DNA of 64,000 nucleotides, taken from NCBI RefSeq assembly GCF_038007465.1, contig NZ_JBBOXF010000001.1, positions 4,599,001 through 4,663,000 on the forward strand. Direction: 5' to 3'. The position numbers were made by a program, and so were the translations under genes. The notes below the pieces were generated by a model. It saw nothing but the letters and a program-made list of their open reading frames with translations, was not told the DNA's origin and did not search any database. The first letter of the stretch is position 1; every line of letters begins with the position of its first letter. Source of the stretch: Sporosarcina sp. FSL K6-1508. Lineage in GTDB: Bacteria; Bacillota; Bacilli; Bacillales_A; Planococcaceae. Shown here piece after piece: positions 15,934 to 24,886 of the stretch.

Positions 15934-16926
15934 TCAATAAATCAATTGAAGGAATTCTTCTTTCGTAATTCCTCCTAGATATGTCGGAATATCGATTGAA
16001 GCGAGGGCTTCACTGATTGCCTGTCTTTCATACTGGACGCCAGTCAAGCTTTCTTCGATGACTGCTACTTCCCCGACACCGAAAAAGTCGCCGAAAATAT
16101 TGACGTCTTCCATGATGCCTTTTTTCACTTGGATCCGGACATCGATGCCGCCTACCGGGAATCTGTGTGAGTGTTGCATATTGAACTTCGGTGATTTGCC
16201 GTAATTCCAATCCCAGTTTGCATAACGCTCTGCAGAAAGTTTGCGGATGTTGTCCCAGTCCTCATCTGTCAGCTCCAAATATTGAATCTTTTCTTCCCCG
16301 CCGAAAATCGATTTCAGTATTTCCATCCTGAACTGTTCAATTGTCATTGGCTCTTTGAGAAATTCAGAAATATTCGCGACACGGCTACGAATCGATTTGA
16401 TGCCTTTTGATTCAATTTTGTCTTTTCGTACTTTAAGTGCTGAAACGACACGTTCGATTTCTGTATCAAACATGAGCGTCCCGTGACTGAACATACGGCC
16501 ATTTGTTGAAAACTGTGCGTTGCCTGAAACTTTACGTCCCTCAACAAGAATATCATTACGGCCTAGTAGTTCTGCTTTGACGCCCATTTCTGCGAGTGCT
16601 TGAACAACTGGTTCTGTCACCTTTTTGAAGTTGCGGAACGACTCGCCATCATCTTTGGTAAGAAAACTGTAATTCAGGTTGCCAAGATCATGGTAGACAG
16701 CACCCCCGCCAGATAGACGACGAACAACATGAATACCGTTTGCTTCCACGTATTCCGTATCGATCTCTTCCACTGTATTCTGGTTTTTGCCGACGATGAT
16801 GGATGGCTCGTTAATATAGAATAGCAAAAATGAATCTTTATCAATATCCATATTCTTAAGAACGTATTCCTCGATTGCTAAATTGATATGCGGATCTGTA
16901 ATTCCTTTATTATCAATAAAATGCAT
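15934..16926 (-). CDS. lplJ: Lipoate-protein ligase
   Basis: This 330-residue LplA/LplJ-type enzyme activates free lipoate with ATP and attaches it to E2 subunits or GcvH. Its signature is RRLSGGGAVYHDLGNLNYSF (near 70), followed by the conserved VSGNAQF and an accessory C-terminal domain (about 250-330). The length agrees with B. subtilis LplJ. The ATG is preceded by GGGAGCG. It is monocistronic, and the yhfH neighbours repeat the B. subtilis yhfH-lplJ gene order. Confidence 0.92.
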   Translation of the reverse strand: MHFIDNKGITDPHINLAIEEYVLKNMDIDKDSFLLFYINEPSIIVGKNQNTVEEIDTEYVEANGIHVVRRLSGGGAVYHDLGNLNYSFLTKDDGESFRNFKKVTEPVVQALAEMGVKAELLGRNDILVEGRKVSGNAQFSTNGRMFSHGTLMFDTEIERVVSALKVRKDKIESKGIKSIRSRVANISEFLKEPMTIEQFRMEILKSIFGGEEKIQYLELTDEDWDNIRKLSAERYANWDWNYGKSPKFNMQHSHRFPVGGIDVRIQVKKGIMEDVNIFGDFFGVGEVAVIEESLTGVQYERQAISEALASIDIPTYLGGITKEEFLQLIY

Positions 16927-17023
16927 AGTTATCGCTCCCTATAAATAGCTTCTCGACTATTTTATCATTTTTAAGCAAAGAAGACCCCTCTTTAAACTTT
17001 TCAGAATAAAACGTCTAATCTAT

Positions 17024-17053
17024 TGACATTTGTAAGTCTGTTATAATACACTA
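17024..17053 (+). promoter_or_regulatory. Likely SigA promoter of the first yhfH copy
   Basis: TTGACA (17024-17029) and TACACT (17048-17053) with an 18-bp spacer lie 50 bp upstream of the first yhfH start. An overlapping TATAAT at 17043 is too close to that -35 element. Confidence 0.45.
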
Positions 17054-17102
17054 CTAATAATAGATTTAGTTATAGTACAAATTGAAAGGGGAGAATGAAA
17101 CT

Positions 17103-17228
17103 ATGATTGAGAATGTCATCGAGTTTTTCAAAAACTTGCCTGCGAAGGTTTGTACATCATGCGGTAAGGAAATCGAAGAACAGCATGAGTGCTACGGCAA
17201 CAAATGCGACAACTGTAATATCTTGTGA
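17103..17228 (+). CDS. yhfH: YhfH-family small zinc-ribbon-like protein, copy 1
   Basis: This 41-residue protein begins MIENVIEFFKNLPAKVC and carries CxxC near residue 17, then C-x4-CxxC near the C-terminus. That arrangement could bind one zinc ion. Small YhfH proteins occur beside lplJ in bacilli and their role is unknown. The SD GGGGAG is upstream of the ATG. A near-identical copy follows 81 bp later. Confidence 0.8.
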   Translation: MIENVIEFFKNLPAKVCTSCGKEIEEQHECYGNKCDNCNIL

Positions 17229-17309
17229 TTTTTTTTACTAACCCTGTACTATTACACCACTGAAATATAGTTTAGTACTAATACAATTGGGTAAGGAGGT
17301 AAATGAGCT

Positions 17310-17435
17310 ATGCTTGAAAATGTGATCGATTTTTTCAAAAACCTACCTGCTAAAATTTGTACATCATGTGGTAAGGAAATCGAAGAGCAACATGAATGCT
17401 ACGGCAACAAATGCGACGATTGCAATATCCTATAA
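17310..17435 (+). CDS. yhfH: YhfH-family small zinc-ribbon-like protein, copy 2
   Basis: This 41-residue protein differs from copy 1 at only four positions (M-L, E-D, V-I and N-D changes), all conservative. All Cys residues are kept. It has its own SD, AAGGAGG, about 10 nt upstream. Synonymous differences show that the duplication is not brand new and both copies are under purifying selection (inference). A terminator follows within 10 bp. Confidence 0.8.
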   Translation: MLENVIDFFKNLPAKICTSCGKEIEEQHECYGNKCDDCNIL

Positions 17436-17439
17436 CTCT

Positions 17440-17478
17440 AAAAACAGCCGTGGAGATTTCATCTCTGCGGCTGTTTTT
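17440..17478. terminator. Bidirectional terminator between yhfH and the GDPD gene
   Basis: AAAACAGCCGTGGAGAT, TTC, ATCTCTGCGGCTGTTTTT is a long stem with A and T runs on both flanks. It serves the convergent genes on both sides. Confidence 0.85.
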
Positions 17479-17480
17479 CT

Positions 17481-18341
17481 TTACTTATCCAGTATGTCAG
17501 GACGGTCTGTGTGAATGCCATTTGCTCCGATTGCTTTCAGTTGTAACGCTGTTTCAGCATCGATAATCGTATACGCGTAAACTGCGAGCCCTTTTTCATG
17601 CATTTTCTTTATAAAAGGCGCCGTCAATGCTTCATAGCTTACACCCATCCCTGATGCGTATGTCAACAGTTCATCCAGTTCTTTTTTTGACAGTTTCGCC
17701 TCTTCATCCTCATCAAATGAAATGAGTTGTAAAAGCGGGATATCTGCATTTAATTCATGCACACGTTTTAACCCTTTTTTGCTGAAAGATTGGATTGCCA
17801 CTTTCGGATGGCTGTCCTCATCAAATCCGATCATGTCATACTCTTTCAATGCATCGACCAGTTTTTCTTCGATTCCCGGATAGTCTTTCGGATCCTTTAA
17901 CTCTACGATGAAATTCATATTGTTCCCGAATTGACCGAACACTTCACTGAGTGTAGGCACTGCAAATTCTTCGGATGGACCATCTACAGCTTTTTTCTTT
18001 TCATCCTCACGTCGAAAGTTCGCGGAGAGTTCCTTCAACTCAGCGAGTGTTAATGCACCGATTTCCCCGTTGGCTTCTGTCGTACCGGATATATCTGCGT
18101 CATGCATGACGGCAAGTTGTCCGTCTTTTGTCAAATGTATGTCTAGTTCAATATAGTCGGCGTCAAGCTCTTCCGCCAATCCATAAGATGCCAGCGTGTT
18201 TTCCGGCACATAAGCTGATGCGCCACGATGGGCGATGATGAGAAAATCATCACTTGGCATTAGCCCTTCCTCTGCTTCTCCTTTGGTGCAACCCGTCAAT
18301 AGCAACACAGCACAAATTAGTCCCCATATGTATCTTTTCAT
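17481..18341 (-). CDS. Glycerophosphodiester phosphodiesterase, lipoprotein
   Basis: This 286-residue protein begins with a lipoprotein signal peptide (lipobox LLTGC, Cys at residue 18), so it is anchored outside the membrane. The GDPD domain starts at IIAHRGASAYVPENT (catalytic His/Arg) and continues with ADYIELDIHLTKDGQLAVMHD (metal-binding acidic residues and second His). It ends in the typical GANGIHTDRPDIL. It should cleave glycerophosphodiesters from phospholipid or teichoic-acid turnover. The SD GAGGAA precedes the ATG. It is monocistronic between two terminators. Confidence 0.9.
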   Translation of the reverse strand: MKRYIWGLICAVLLLTGCTKGEAEEGLMPSDDFLIIAHRGASAYVPENTLASYGLAEELDADYIELDIHLTKDGQLAVMHDADISGTTEANGEIGALTLAELKELSANFRREDEKKKAVDGPSEEFAVPTLSEVFGQFGNNMNFIVELKDPKDYPGIEEKLVDALKEYDMIGFDEDSHPKVAIQSFSKKGLKRVHELNADIPLLQLISFDEDEEAKLSKKELDELLTYASGMGVSYEALTAPFIKKMHEKGLAVYAYTIIDAETALQLKAIGANGIHTDRPDILDK

Positions 18342-18393
18342 ATCTATTCCTCTTTTCGATAATCTTCTATGTATCTTACATACCCTTTATCCA

Positions 18394-18425
18394 ACAAAAA
18401 AGTCCACCCAAGGGCGGACTTTTTT
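18394..18425. terminator. Terminator of the hemEHY operon
   Basis: AAAAAAGTCC(A)CCC, AA, GGG(C)GGACTTTTTT forms a stem with one mismatch. It lies about 60 bp past the hemY stop in the minus direction. Confidence 0.8.
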
Positions 18426-18481
18426 ATCATCTATAATAAGTTTACATTCAGAATTCCTGTAAATCCGCTTCGGCACTTTTC

Positions 18482-19918
18482 TCAATCAAATAAATCGTCC
18501 AGCACTTCTTTCACCGCGGCTCTTCCCTGATCAATGCAATCGGGTAATCCGACGCCATTATAAGATGCGCCGGCTAATTTCACTTGTGGAAACTTCGACT
18601 TAAGTTCCGCACGTGCTTCTGCAATTCGCTGTTTGTGGCCAACCCGGTATTGCGGCCGGTCTTTTTTCCAGCGGGTGACAACCGTGAAATCCGGCTCTCC
18701 TTTTATTTCAATGATTTTACCGAGGTCCGAAAGAACAATCTTCTCGATTTCAGCATCAGGTAAGTCGACAATCGCTTCGTCGCCTACTCGGCCTACAAAT
18801 GCACGGATAAGTACCTTTCCATCCGGCGTTGTCGTAGGCCATTTCCGATGTGTCCATGTGCATGCTGTAATTGAATAATCGCTGCTCCTCGAGACAAGGA
18901 AACCGGTTCCTTCTTTGTCCTGTACTACATGTTCTTCAGGAAAAGCCAAGGCGATTGTAGCAACAGATGTTGTCGGTATTTCTCTCAGATCTTGCAATAA
19001 TCCGTGCGGCGCGAACAAGCGGCCCGCCATTTCATGCCCCGTCGTGAGAATAACTGCATCTGCTTCAATTTTTCGGCCGTCATTCATTTCAAGAACCGTT
19101 TTTTCTCCGGCACTTTCTGGTCCCTCGATTGCATCAATCCGGACGCCTTTCATGACGGAGTCCGGTTCAAGTTGCTGCTCCATTGCTTCAACAATTGTTT
19201 CAAGCCCATTGCGGAACGTATGGAAGACGCCTTCTTTTTTAGCGCCGTGTCCATCCTTCTGCGGCACTTGTTTCGGTGTTGTTTTTTTCATCCCAAGAAT
19301 AAGGCTTCGGTGTTTCTTTTCCACTGCGTAAAACTGTGGATATGTCGATTCCAAGCTCATATGGTCGATATCGCCTGCGTAAACGCCTGATAGTAATGGT
19401 TCGATCAAGTTCTCAACGATTTCACCGCCAAAACGTCTTCGGAAAAAACCGCCGAGCGACTGATCGCCTTTGACGCTTGAGCGCGGGAGAACAAAATCAC
19501 CGGCTACGCGCAGTTTTCCAGCCCATGAAAACAATCCTGTTTTCAAAAAAGGACCGATTTTCGTAGGAATCCCCATAACCGATCCGCCTGGAATTGGATG
19601 CAGTTCGCCCCCTACAAGTACGTACGCTTGTCCTGTTGCATTTCTAACTAGATCTCCTTCGATGCCGAGATCTTCTGCAAGGACACCTACACTTTTCTTG
19701 CGGATAAGGAATGAATCCGGACCACGCTCAATGACAAAACCGTTTCGTCTCACTGTCTGGATCTTGCCGCCAAGTCGGTTCGATGCTTCGACAAGGATGA
19801 CATCGAGCGGGAGGCCTTTTTCGCGTGCTTCTTTCTGCATATAGAACGCCGCGGAGAGGCCCGTAATTCCTCCCCCGACGATGACGACTTTCTTGTTTTG
19901 TCCGTTCATGTCCATCAT
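18482..19918 (-). CDS. hemY: Coproporphyrinogen III oxidase (CgoX/HemY)
   Basis: This 478-residue FAD-dependent oxidase has an N-terminal dinucleotide fold VVIVGGGITGLSAAFYMQKE and a C-terminal GVGLPDCIDQGRAA segment typical of HemY. In Gram-positives it oxidises coproporphyrinogen III to coproporphyrin III for the HemH/HemQ route. It is third in the hemE-hemH-hemY operon. Three in-frame ATGs (19918, 19915 and 19909) lie close to an AAAGAGATG SD, so the exact start is uncertain by up to three codons. Confidence 0.93.
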   Translation of the reverse strand: MMDMNGQNKKVVIVGGGITGLSAAFYMQKEAREKGLPLDVILVEASNRLGGKIQTVRRNGFVIERGPDSFLIRKKSVGVLAEDLGIEGDLVRNATGQAYVLVGGELHPIPGGSVMGIPTKIGPFLKTGLFSWAGKLRVAGDFVLPRSSVKGDQSLGGFFRRRFGGEIVENLIEPLLSGVYAGDIDHMSLESTYPQFYAVEKKHRSLILGMKKTTPKQVPQKDGHGAKKEGVFHTFRNGLETIVEAMEQQLEPDSVMKGVRIDAIEGPESAGEKTVLEMNDGRKIEADAVILTTGHEMAGRLFAPHGLLQDLREIPTTSVATIALAFPEEHVVQDKEGTGFLVSRSSDYSITACTWTHRKWPTTTPDGKVLIRAFVGRVGDEAIVDLPDAEIEKIVLSDLGKIIEIKGEPDFTVVTRWKKDRPQYRVGHKQRIAEARAELKSKFPQVKLAGASYNGVGLPDCIDQGRAAVKEVLDDLFD

Positions 19919-19936
19919 CTCTTTCTTTCAATCATA

Positions 19937-20869
19937 TTAGGCTTCTTCCATCTTTTCGAATACCGCTGCTACCATCGCATCCACGAATAGCGGATCGATG
20001 TTCGGCATTTCGGGGCGATAATAGGAAGCACCGATTTCATCACAAACGACTTTGCATTCATAGTCGTTGTCAAATAGTACTTCGAGATGGTCGGAAACAA
20101 ACCCGACTGGCGTATACACAAATGTTGTATATCCTTTTTCATTATGCAAGTCACGCGTCAAGTCTTGAACGTCCGGGCCAAGCCATGGTTCAGGTGTTTG
20201 CCCTGCGCTTTGCCAGCCTAGTTCGTAGGTTTTCACACCTGCAGCCGCAGCTATTAAATCAGCCGTCTCTTTCAACTGCTCCGGATATGGATCGCCGTTC
20301 GCAATAATCTTTTCAGGCAAGGAATGCGCTGACACAATCAGGCATGCGCCCGCCCGTTCTTCATCACTCATACTTTCGTATGTACCGCGTACTTTATCAG
20401 CCCAGTATTCAATAAACTTCGGCTGTTTGTACCAGCTTTCGACAGAAGTAATTGCGATGCCGTGCTTGTCGGCCTCTTCTTTCGTGCGACCGTTGTATGA
20501 TTTGACAGAAAACGTCGAGAAGTGTGGTGCCAGTACAATTGAGACCGCTTCTGTTATACCGTCTTCATGCATTTTTTCTACCGCATCCTCAATAAATGGT
20601 GCAATATGTTTCAACCCGATATAGACCTTAAATTCAATGTCATCCTGCACTTCATTCAGACGATTGCAAAGCGTATTTGCCTGGTCTTCGGTAATCCTAG
20701 CAAGCGGGGAAATCCCACCAATTGCCTCATAACGATTGCGAAGATCCTCCAATTGTTCGGGTGCTGGCGGGCGACCGTGCCGGATATGCGTATAATACGA
20801 TTCTATATCCTCTTCCTTATTCGGAGTTCCATAAGCCATCACTAAAAGTCCCATTTGTTTCTTTGTCAT
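19937..20869 (-). CDS. hemH: Ferrochelatase (coproporphyrin ferrochelatase)
   Basis: This 310-residue HemH/CpfC enzyme inserts Fe2+ into coproporphyrin III. Conserved segments are LLVMAYGTP, FSVKSYNGR, LIVSAHSLPEK with the metal-site His, and GWQSAGQTPEPWLGP. The ATG at 20869 is placed 9 nt after GAGGTG. An ATG at 20878 is possible but only 3 nt from it. It sits between hemE and hemY with short gaps, so the three are one transcript. Confidence 0.92.
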   Translation of the reverse strand: MTKKQMGLLVMAYGTPNKEEDIESYYTHIRHGRPPAPEQLEDLRNRYEAIGGISPLARITEDQANTLCNRLNEVQDDIEFKVYIGLKHIAPFIEDAVEKMHEDGITEAVSIVLAPHFSTFSVKSYNGRTKEEADKHGIAITSVESWYKQPKFIEYWADKVRGTYESMSDEERAGACLIVSAHSLPEKIIANGDPYPEQLKETADLIAAAAGVKTYELGWQSAGQTPEPWLGPDVQDLTRDLHNEKGYTTFVYTPVGFVSDHLEVLFDNDYECKVVCDEIGASYYRPEMPNIDPLFVDAMVAAVFEKMEEA

Positions 20870-20899
20870 AACATTCACCTCTTCGTTTGGATCAGCACG

Positions 20900-21940
20900 T
20901 TATTTACGCAGCTGTGCACTATATTCATGAACAAATTCAGTTAGTTTTTTCAAAGTTGCTGGTTTCACGTCTGGGAACACACCATGGCCAAGATTGAAAA
21001 TGTGGTTGCCATGCTCCACGCCTTGCTCGATGATTACTTTTGCACGTTCTTCGATAATATTCCAATCAGCAAGCAACAATGACGGATCAAGATTCCCTTG
21101 CAACGGCTTCGTTAGACCGCGTTCTCCTGCCTCTTTGATGGACAGGCGCCAGTCAAGACCAACAACGTCTACAGGCAAGTCATGCCATTCGTTTGCCAAG
21201 TGGCTTGCGCCGACACCGAATGTGATCAGTGGAACATTCAATTTACGCAGTTCTGTAAAAATACGTGTCATTACTGGTTTGATGAAGATTCGGTAATCGG
21301 AAACGTTCAATGCTCCTACCCACGAATCGAAGATCTGGATAGCTTTTGCACCCGCATTAACTTGTGCAGTAATATACGTAATCGTCATATCCGCCAGTTT
21401 GTCCATTAATGCGAACCATGCTTCCGGCTCAGATACCATAAATGACTTCGTCAAGTTATAGCTTTTCGAAGGACCACCTTCGATCATATAACTCGCAAGT
21501 GTAAATGGAGCGCCCGCAAAGCCGATAAGCGGAACATTCAGTTGTTCCTTCGTCAGTATTTTAATCGTTTCAAGAACGAAAGGAATATCATCCTCCGGCG
21601 ATAAATCACCAAGATTGTGGACATCTTGAACAGTGCGGATAGGATTCGAGATAACCGGACCGACACCCGCTTTGATTTTCACATCGATACCAATTCCAGG
21701 TAATGGCGTGACGATGTCTTTGTAGAGGATTGCTGCGTCAACATTGTATTGATCGACTGGAAGCTTCGTTACATATGCGCAAAGTTCCGGCTGATGTGTG
21801 ATTTCTTCAAGAGAGTATTTCTCTTTGACTTTCAAATATTCCGGTTGTGAACGGCCTGCCTGCCTCATATACCAGGCAGGTGTATGATCAATCTTTTCGC
21901 CTCTCGCAGCGCGCAAAAGTGTATCATTGAATTTTGTCAT
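20900..21940 (-). CDS. hemE: Uroporphyrinogen III decarboxylase
   Basis: This 346-residue enzyme converts uroporphyrinogen III to coproporphyrinogen III. The signatures TPAWYMRQAGRSQPEY (N-terminal substrate-binding Arg residues) and GFAGAPFTLASYMIEGG are present, with a normal family length. It is the first gene of hemEHY. The SD AGAGGGA is 9-10 nt before the ATG. It is divergent from hmoB across about 210 bp, which should hold both promoters. Confidence 0.94.
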   Translation of the reverse strand: MTKFNDTLLRAARGEKIDHTPAWYMRQAGRSQPEYLKVKEKYSLEEITHQPELCAYVTKLPVDQYNVDAAILYKDIVTPLPGIGIDVKIKAGVGPVISNPIRTVQDVHNLGDLSPEDDIPFVLETIKILTKEQLNVPLIGFAGAPFTLASYMIEGGPSKSYNLTKSFMVSEPEAWFALMDKLADMTITYITAQVNAGAKAIQIFDSWVGALNVSDYRIFIKPVMTRIFTELRKLNVPLITFGVGASHLANEWHDLPVDVVGLDWRLSIKEAGERGLTKPLQGNLDPSLLLADWNIIEERAKVIIEQGVEHGNHIFNLGHGVFPDVKPATLKKLTEFVHEYSAQLRK

Positions 21941-22153
21941 TTAGTCTATTCCCTCTTTCTAAATTAACTATTTCCGTGTTACATATCCGTACTTAATATA
22001 GACGTTTCTCCCTGCAAAGTATAGCGTTTAGCCCCGTTATTCATACAATTGTGCTTACTTTCTATTTTTTTGCCATCATTTCGTCAAAGTTTGTTTTAAG
22101 TTCTCAAATAGGGGAAAATAGATAGATAAGAACTGTAAGGAGGTTTTTTGGAA

Positions 22154-22654
22154 ATGAATATTTATATGACATCCGGTACACCTGAATTTATGATTACTTT
22201 AAAAGAAAAGTACGCGGCGGAAGGTCTGATTGCCATGCATGGACAAGGCAATTCCCTTCTGTTGCATGAAACAGAAGGGAAAACGGTGTTTCAAACACCA
22301 CGCCGCTACGAAGTAATCGGCACGTCCGGAACGCTTCAAGATGACGGCTATTTCGTTTTCAATAATATTCCTGTCACGGATGAAGGGCGTCCCATTTTCG
22401 AACATCGCTTTGCAGAACGTGCGGGTGCCATTGATTCTGAACTCGGTTTTATTGCTTTCCGTTTGCTCCGTCCACTCGATTCCGACACCTATATCGTGAT
22501 GACAGAATGGTCCGAGAGCGCCCATTATACAAGGTGGAAAAACTCCTCCTCTTTCGACAAGGCCCACTCACCAAATTCAGAAACTGGGGTCGACAATACA
22601 CCCCATATCTTTTCAAGCGCTCCTTATGTAACAACTTATACAACAAAGGAGTAA
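22154..22654 (+). CDS. hmoB: Heme-degrading monooxygenase HmoB-like
   Basis: This 166-residue, two-part ABM-domain protein resembles B. subtilis HmoB (YhgC, 166 residues). Matching segments are VTDEGRPIFEHRF, ERAGAIDSELGFIAFRLLRPLDSDTYIVMTEW and the C-terminal SAPYVTTY. It is expected to cleave haem and release iron. The ATG at 22154 aligns with the family N-terminus. A TTG at 22148 is closer to the AAGGAGG SD but adds only two residues. It is divergent from the haem-synthesis operon, so synthesis and breakdown sit back to back. Confidence 0.88.
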   Translation: MNIYMTSGTPEFMITLKEKYAAEGLIAMHGQGNSLLLHETEGKTVFQTPRRYEVIGTSGTLQDDGYFVFNNIPVTDEGRPIFEHRFAERAGAIDSELGFIAFRLLRPLDSDTYIVMTEWSESAHYTRWKNSSSFDKAHSPNSETGVDNTPHIFSSAPYVTTYTTKE

Positions 22655-22669
22655 GTACACAAACGCGTG

Positions 22670-22745
22670 AACTGAGGCCTGCATAAAGCAAGCCATGCAG
22701 CGGAGCGGGATTGAACTTCATCCCTCTTTGTTGCTGCAGGACACG
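22670..22745. repeat. Dispersed repeat fragment with inverted GGGATGAAGTTCAATCCC
   Basis: It carries CTGCAT...ATGCAG arms and the reverse complement of GGGATGAAGTTCAATCCC, a block also found at about 25374 and 50199. It lies directly after hmoB and may serve as its transcript end. Confidence 0.55.
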
Positions 22746-22840
22746 GTTATTTTTTCTGCCCTACCATTGTCCCTCATCGAATGTTTGCTATAATGAAGTA
22801 GAAACATTCAAACTAGTGGCATTTAGAGAGGGGTAATCGA

Positions 22841-24004
22841 TTGAGAGAGCAATTATTCGAAAAACTTGAAAGCGCTTACGAGGATATGGTCGTTATTCGC
22901 CGTCATCTTCACATGAATCCTGAACTATCTTTCAAGGAAAAAAATACTGCGCAATATATATATAATTTTTATGCTGAACTTGGGATTGAAGTACAGCAAG
23001 GGGTTGGTGGTAATGGAGTTGTAGCACGGGTATCAGGCGGAAGGCCAGGCAAGACAGTCGCACTGCGTGCAGATTTTGATGCCCTACCGATTCAAGATGA
23101 AAAAGATGTACCCTATAAATCGACTGTTCCCGGTGTCATGCATGCCTGTGGCCACGACGGGCATACGGCAACGCTCCTCCAGCTTGCAAAAGCGTTTCAT
23201 GAGTTGCAAGAAGACCTTACCGGTGAGTATGTCTTTATCCACCAACATGCGGAAGAGTATGCCCCAGGCGGTGCTATTTCGATGATTGAAGACGGTTGCC
23301 TCGATGGGGTCGATGTCATTTTCGGAACGCATCTATGGTCGTTGACACCTTCCGGGACAATCGAATATTTAACCGGTCCTGTCATGGCAGCCGCCGACCG
23401 TTTTGACATTATAATTCAAGGCGCCGGCGGTCACGGTGCAGCTCCACATCAAACGAAAGATGCCATTGTCATCGGTGCCCAACTGGTTATGAATTTACAG
23501 CAACTCGTTTCCCGACGCGTCAATCCAATCGATTCCGCTGTATTATCCATTGGATCATTTGTCGCACAAAATGCTTTCAATGTCATAGCCGATTCAGCAA
23601 CATTGGGTGGTACAGTCCGAACATTTAATCCAAAAATTCGTGACTTAATGGAACGTGAGATGAAACGTGTCATTGACGGAACTGCACTTGCAAATGACTG
23701 TACCATTGATTTTGAATATGTACGCGGATATCCTGCCGTTGTCAATCACGAAGCTGAGACGGAATTTCTAAAAACTGTAGCAGAAAGCATCCTTAACGTA
23801 GAATCTGTCGTCGAATCAACGCCGCAAATGGGTGGCGAAGATTTTGCGTACTATTTGGAAAAAGTACCTGGCACGTTTTTCTTCACAGGTGCAAAACCGG
23901 AGCATCCTTATCCGCATCATCATCCGAAATTCGACTTTGATGAAAGCGCAATGCTTCTGGCCGCAAAAACACTCGGGGCTGCAGCAATCGATTATCAAAA
24001 ATAA
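22841..24004 (+). CDS. M20-family amidohydrolase (N-acyl-amino-acid type)
   Basis: This 387-residue M20D peptidase/aminoacylase has the metal site HACGHDGHTATLL (about 103), Glu residues in HQHAEEYAPGGA, and the C-terminal His of HHHPKFDFDE. No signal peptide is seen, so it is cytoplasmic. It likely removes acyl groups from amino acids or amides; the substrate is unknown. The start is TTG with GAGGGG 8 nt upstream. It is monocistronic. Confidence 0.88.
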   Translation: MREQLFEKLESAYEDMVVIRRHLHMNPELSFKEKNTAQYIYNFYAELGIEVQQGVGGNGVVARVSGGRPGKTVALRADFDALPIQDEKDVPYKSTVPGVMHACGHDGHTATLLQLAKAFHELQEDLTGEYVFIHQHAEEYAPGGAISMIEDGCLDGVDVIFGTHLWSLTPSGTIEYLTGPVMAAADRFDIIIQGAGGHGAAPHQTKDAIVIGAQLVMNLQQLVSRRVNPIDSAVLSIGSFVAQNAFNVIADSATLGGTVRTFNPKIRDLMEREMKRVIDGTALANDCTIDFEYVRGYPAVVNHEAETEFLKTVAESILNVESVVESTPQMGGEDFAYYLEKVPGTFFFTGAKPEHPYPHHHPKFDFDESAMLLAAKTLGAAAIDYQK

Positions 24005-24100
24005 GAAAAGTGCTGGAAGGCTTTAAGCTAAAGGCGCTCGAGCTAGACAACAAGAAAAGCGCAAGCGCCTGATTAGCTTGAAAAACTTATAATTTCTTAT
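24003..24100. repeat. Dispersed 'GGAGCTAGACA' family, copy
   Basis: AAGAAAAGTGCTGG, GGCGCTCGAGCTAGACA, AAGAAAAGCGCAAGCGCC and TTGAAAAACTTATAATTTCTT match the family at 10965, 42601, 50107 and 53765. It starts at the stop codon of the amidohydrolase gene. Confidence 0.7.
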
Positions 24101-24117
24101 TCTTTATGAAAATGATG

Positions 24118-24151
24118 GCCTTCTCACTTAAATAGGTGAGAAGGCCTTTTT
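24118..24151 (+). terminator. Terminator after the M20 amidohydrolase
   Basis: GGCCTTCTCAC (24118-24128) and GTGAGAAGGCC (24136-24146) form a perfect 11-bp stem followed by TTTTT. Confidence 0.85.
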
Positions 24152-24279
24152 ACTATTGGTCAATCATAAAAAGTCCTGTAAACCCATTAAAGACCGCTTA
24201 ATTCAGCCCCAAAAAACTGTATATTCGACAGGTTAATGGAACCAACAGACAAAATAGTACATATTAACCAACAAAATGG

Positions 24280-24307
24280 TTGCATTTATAATTTTCTGAC
24301 TTATAAT
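24280..24307 (+). promoter_or_regulatory. Likely SigA promoter of comK
   Basis: TTGCAT (24280-24285), a 16-bp spacer, TATAAT (24302-24307) lies 39 bp before the comK start in an AT-rich stretch. Upstream CCAACAAAATGGTTG is a small dyad. Nothing else is recognised in 24152-24279. Confidence 0.5.
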
Positions 24308-24345
24308 GTGATTTTAAGACTAAAAATTATAAGGGGTGCATTAAT

Positions 24346-24885
24346 TTGGGGAAAAAGAATGAAAATGGAAATTACATTGTTTCCTTCGACACGTTTATGT
24401 TACAACCTGTAATCAAAGGGAATAAAATTTCAACAAATGTCGTCGAACGAAACGGCGAATTCAGTGTTCCAAGAAAGCCCATCCACATTGTTAGAAAGTC
24501 CTGCGATTTTTATGGAGGTTCTTTGCAAAATTCAACAAATACAGCGAAACTTGCGCTAGGCAAACGACATAAAACTCCGATTATCGTAGCTCATGACTTT
24601 GGGGTACCTTATATCTTCCTACCTACCATGTCTCCAGCTTCTGAACAGAATGTCTGGATTTCTTACAGTGCAATCGAAAATATAGAGCAAGACAATATGG
24701 ACTCTATTATCCATTTAGAAAATAATCGTTCTTTCAAGGTGAATATTTCAGCCGCGACTATGTACCGTCAATATGCAGTCGCTACTCTTCTCGAAAAAAA
24801 CTTCTTGAAGAAACAAAGACAGCTAAACAGACCTTCCGTCTTTGAAGAGTTTGAAGATTATAATGACACTGAGGACGACGATTGA
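24346..24885 (+). CDS. comK: Competence transcription factor ComK
   Basis: This 179-residue ComK-family protein has the core segments IVRKSCDFYGGSLQNST, KTPIIV, YIFLPTMSPASEQNVWISY and FKVNISAATMYRQYAVATLL, which align with B. subtilis ComK (192 residues). ComK activates DNA-uptake genes by binding paired AT-boxes. The start is TTG, 9 nt after AAGGGG. The acidic tail (EEFEDYNDTEDDD) differs from the B. subtilis C-terminus. Its stop is one base from the stop of a convergent yhjD-like gene, and no terminator lies between them. Confidence 0.85.
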   Translation: MGKKNENGNYIVSFDTFMLQPVIKGNKISTNVVERNGEFSVPRKPIHIVRKSCDFYGGSLQNSTNTAKLALGKRHKTPIIVAHDFGVPYIFLPTMSPASEQNVWISYSAIENIEQDNMDSIIHLENNRSFKVNISAATMYRQYAVATLLEKNFLKKQRQLNRPSVFEEFEDYNDTEDDD

Positions 24886-24886
24886 C

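Noticed and set aside
17024..17048. Promoter TTGACA with TATAAT at 17043
   Set aside because: The spacer would be only 13 bp; the TACACT at 17048 with 18-bp spacing is more plausible.
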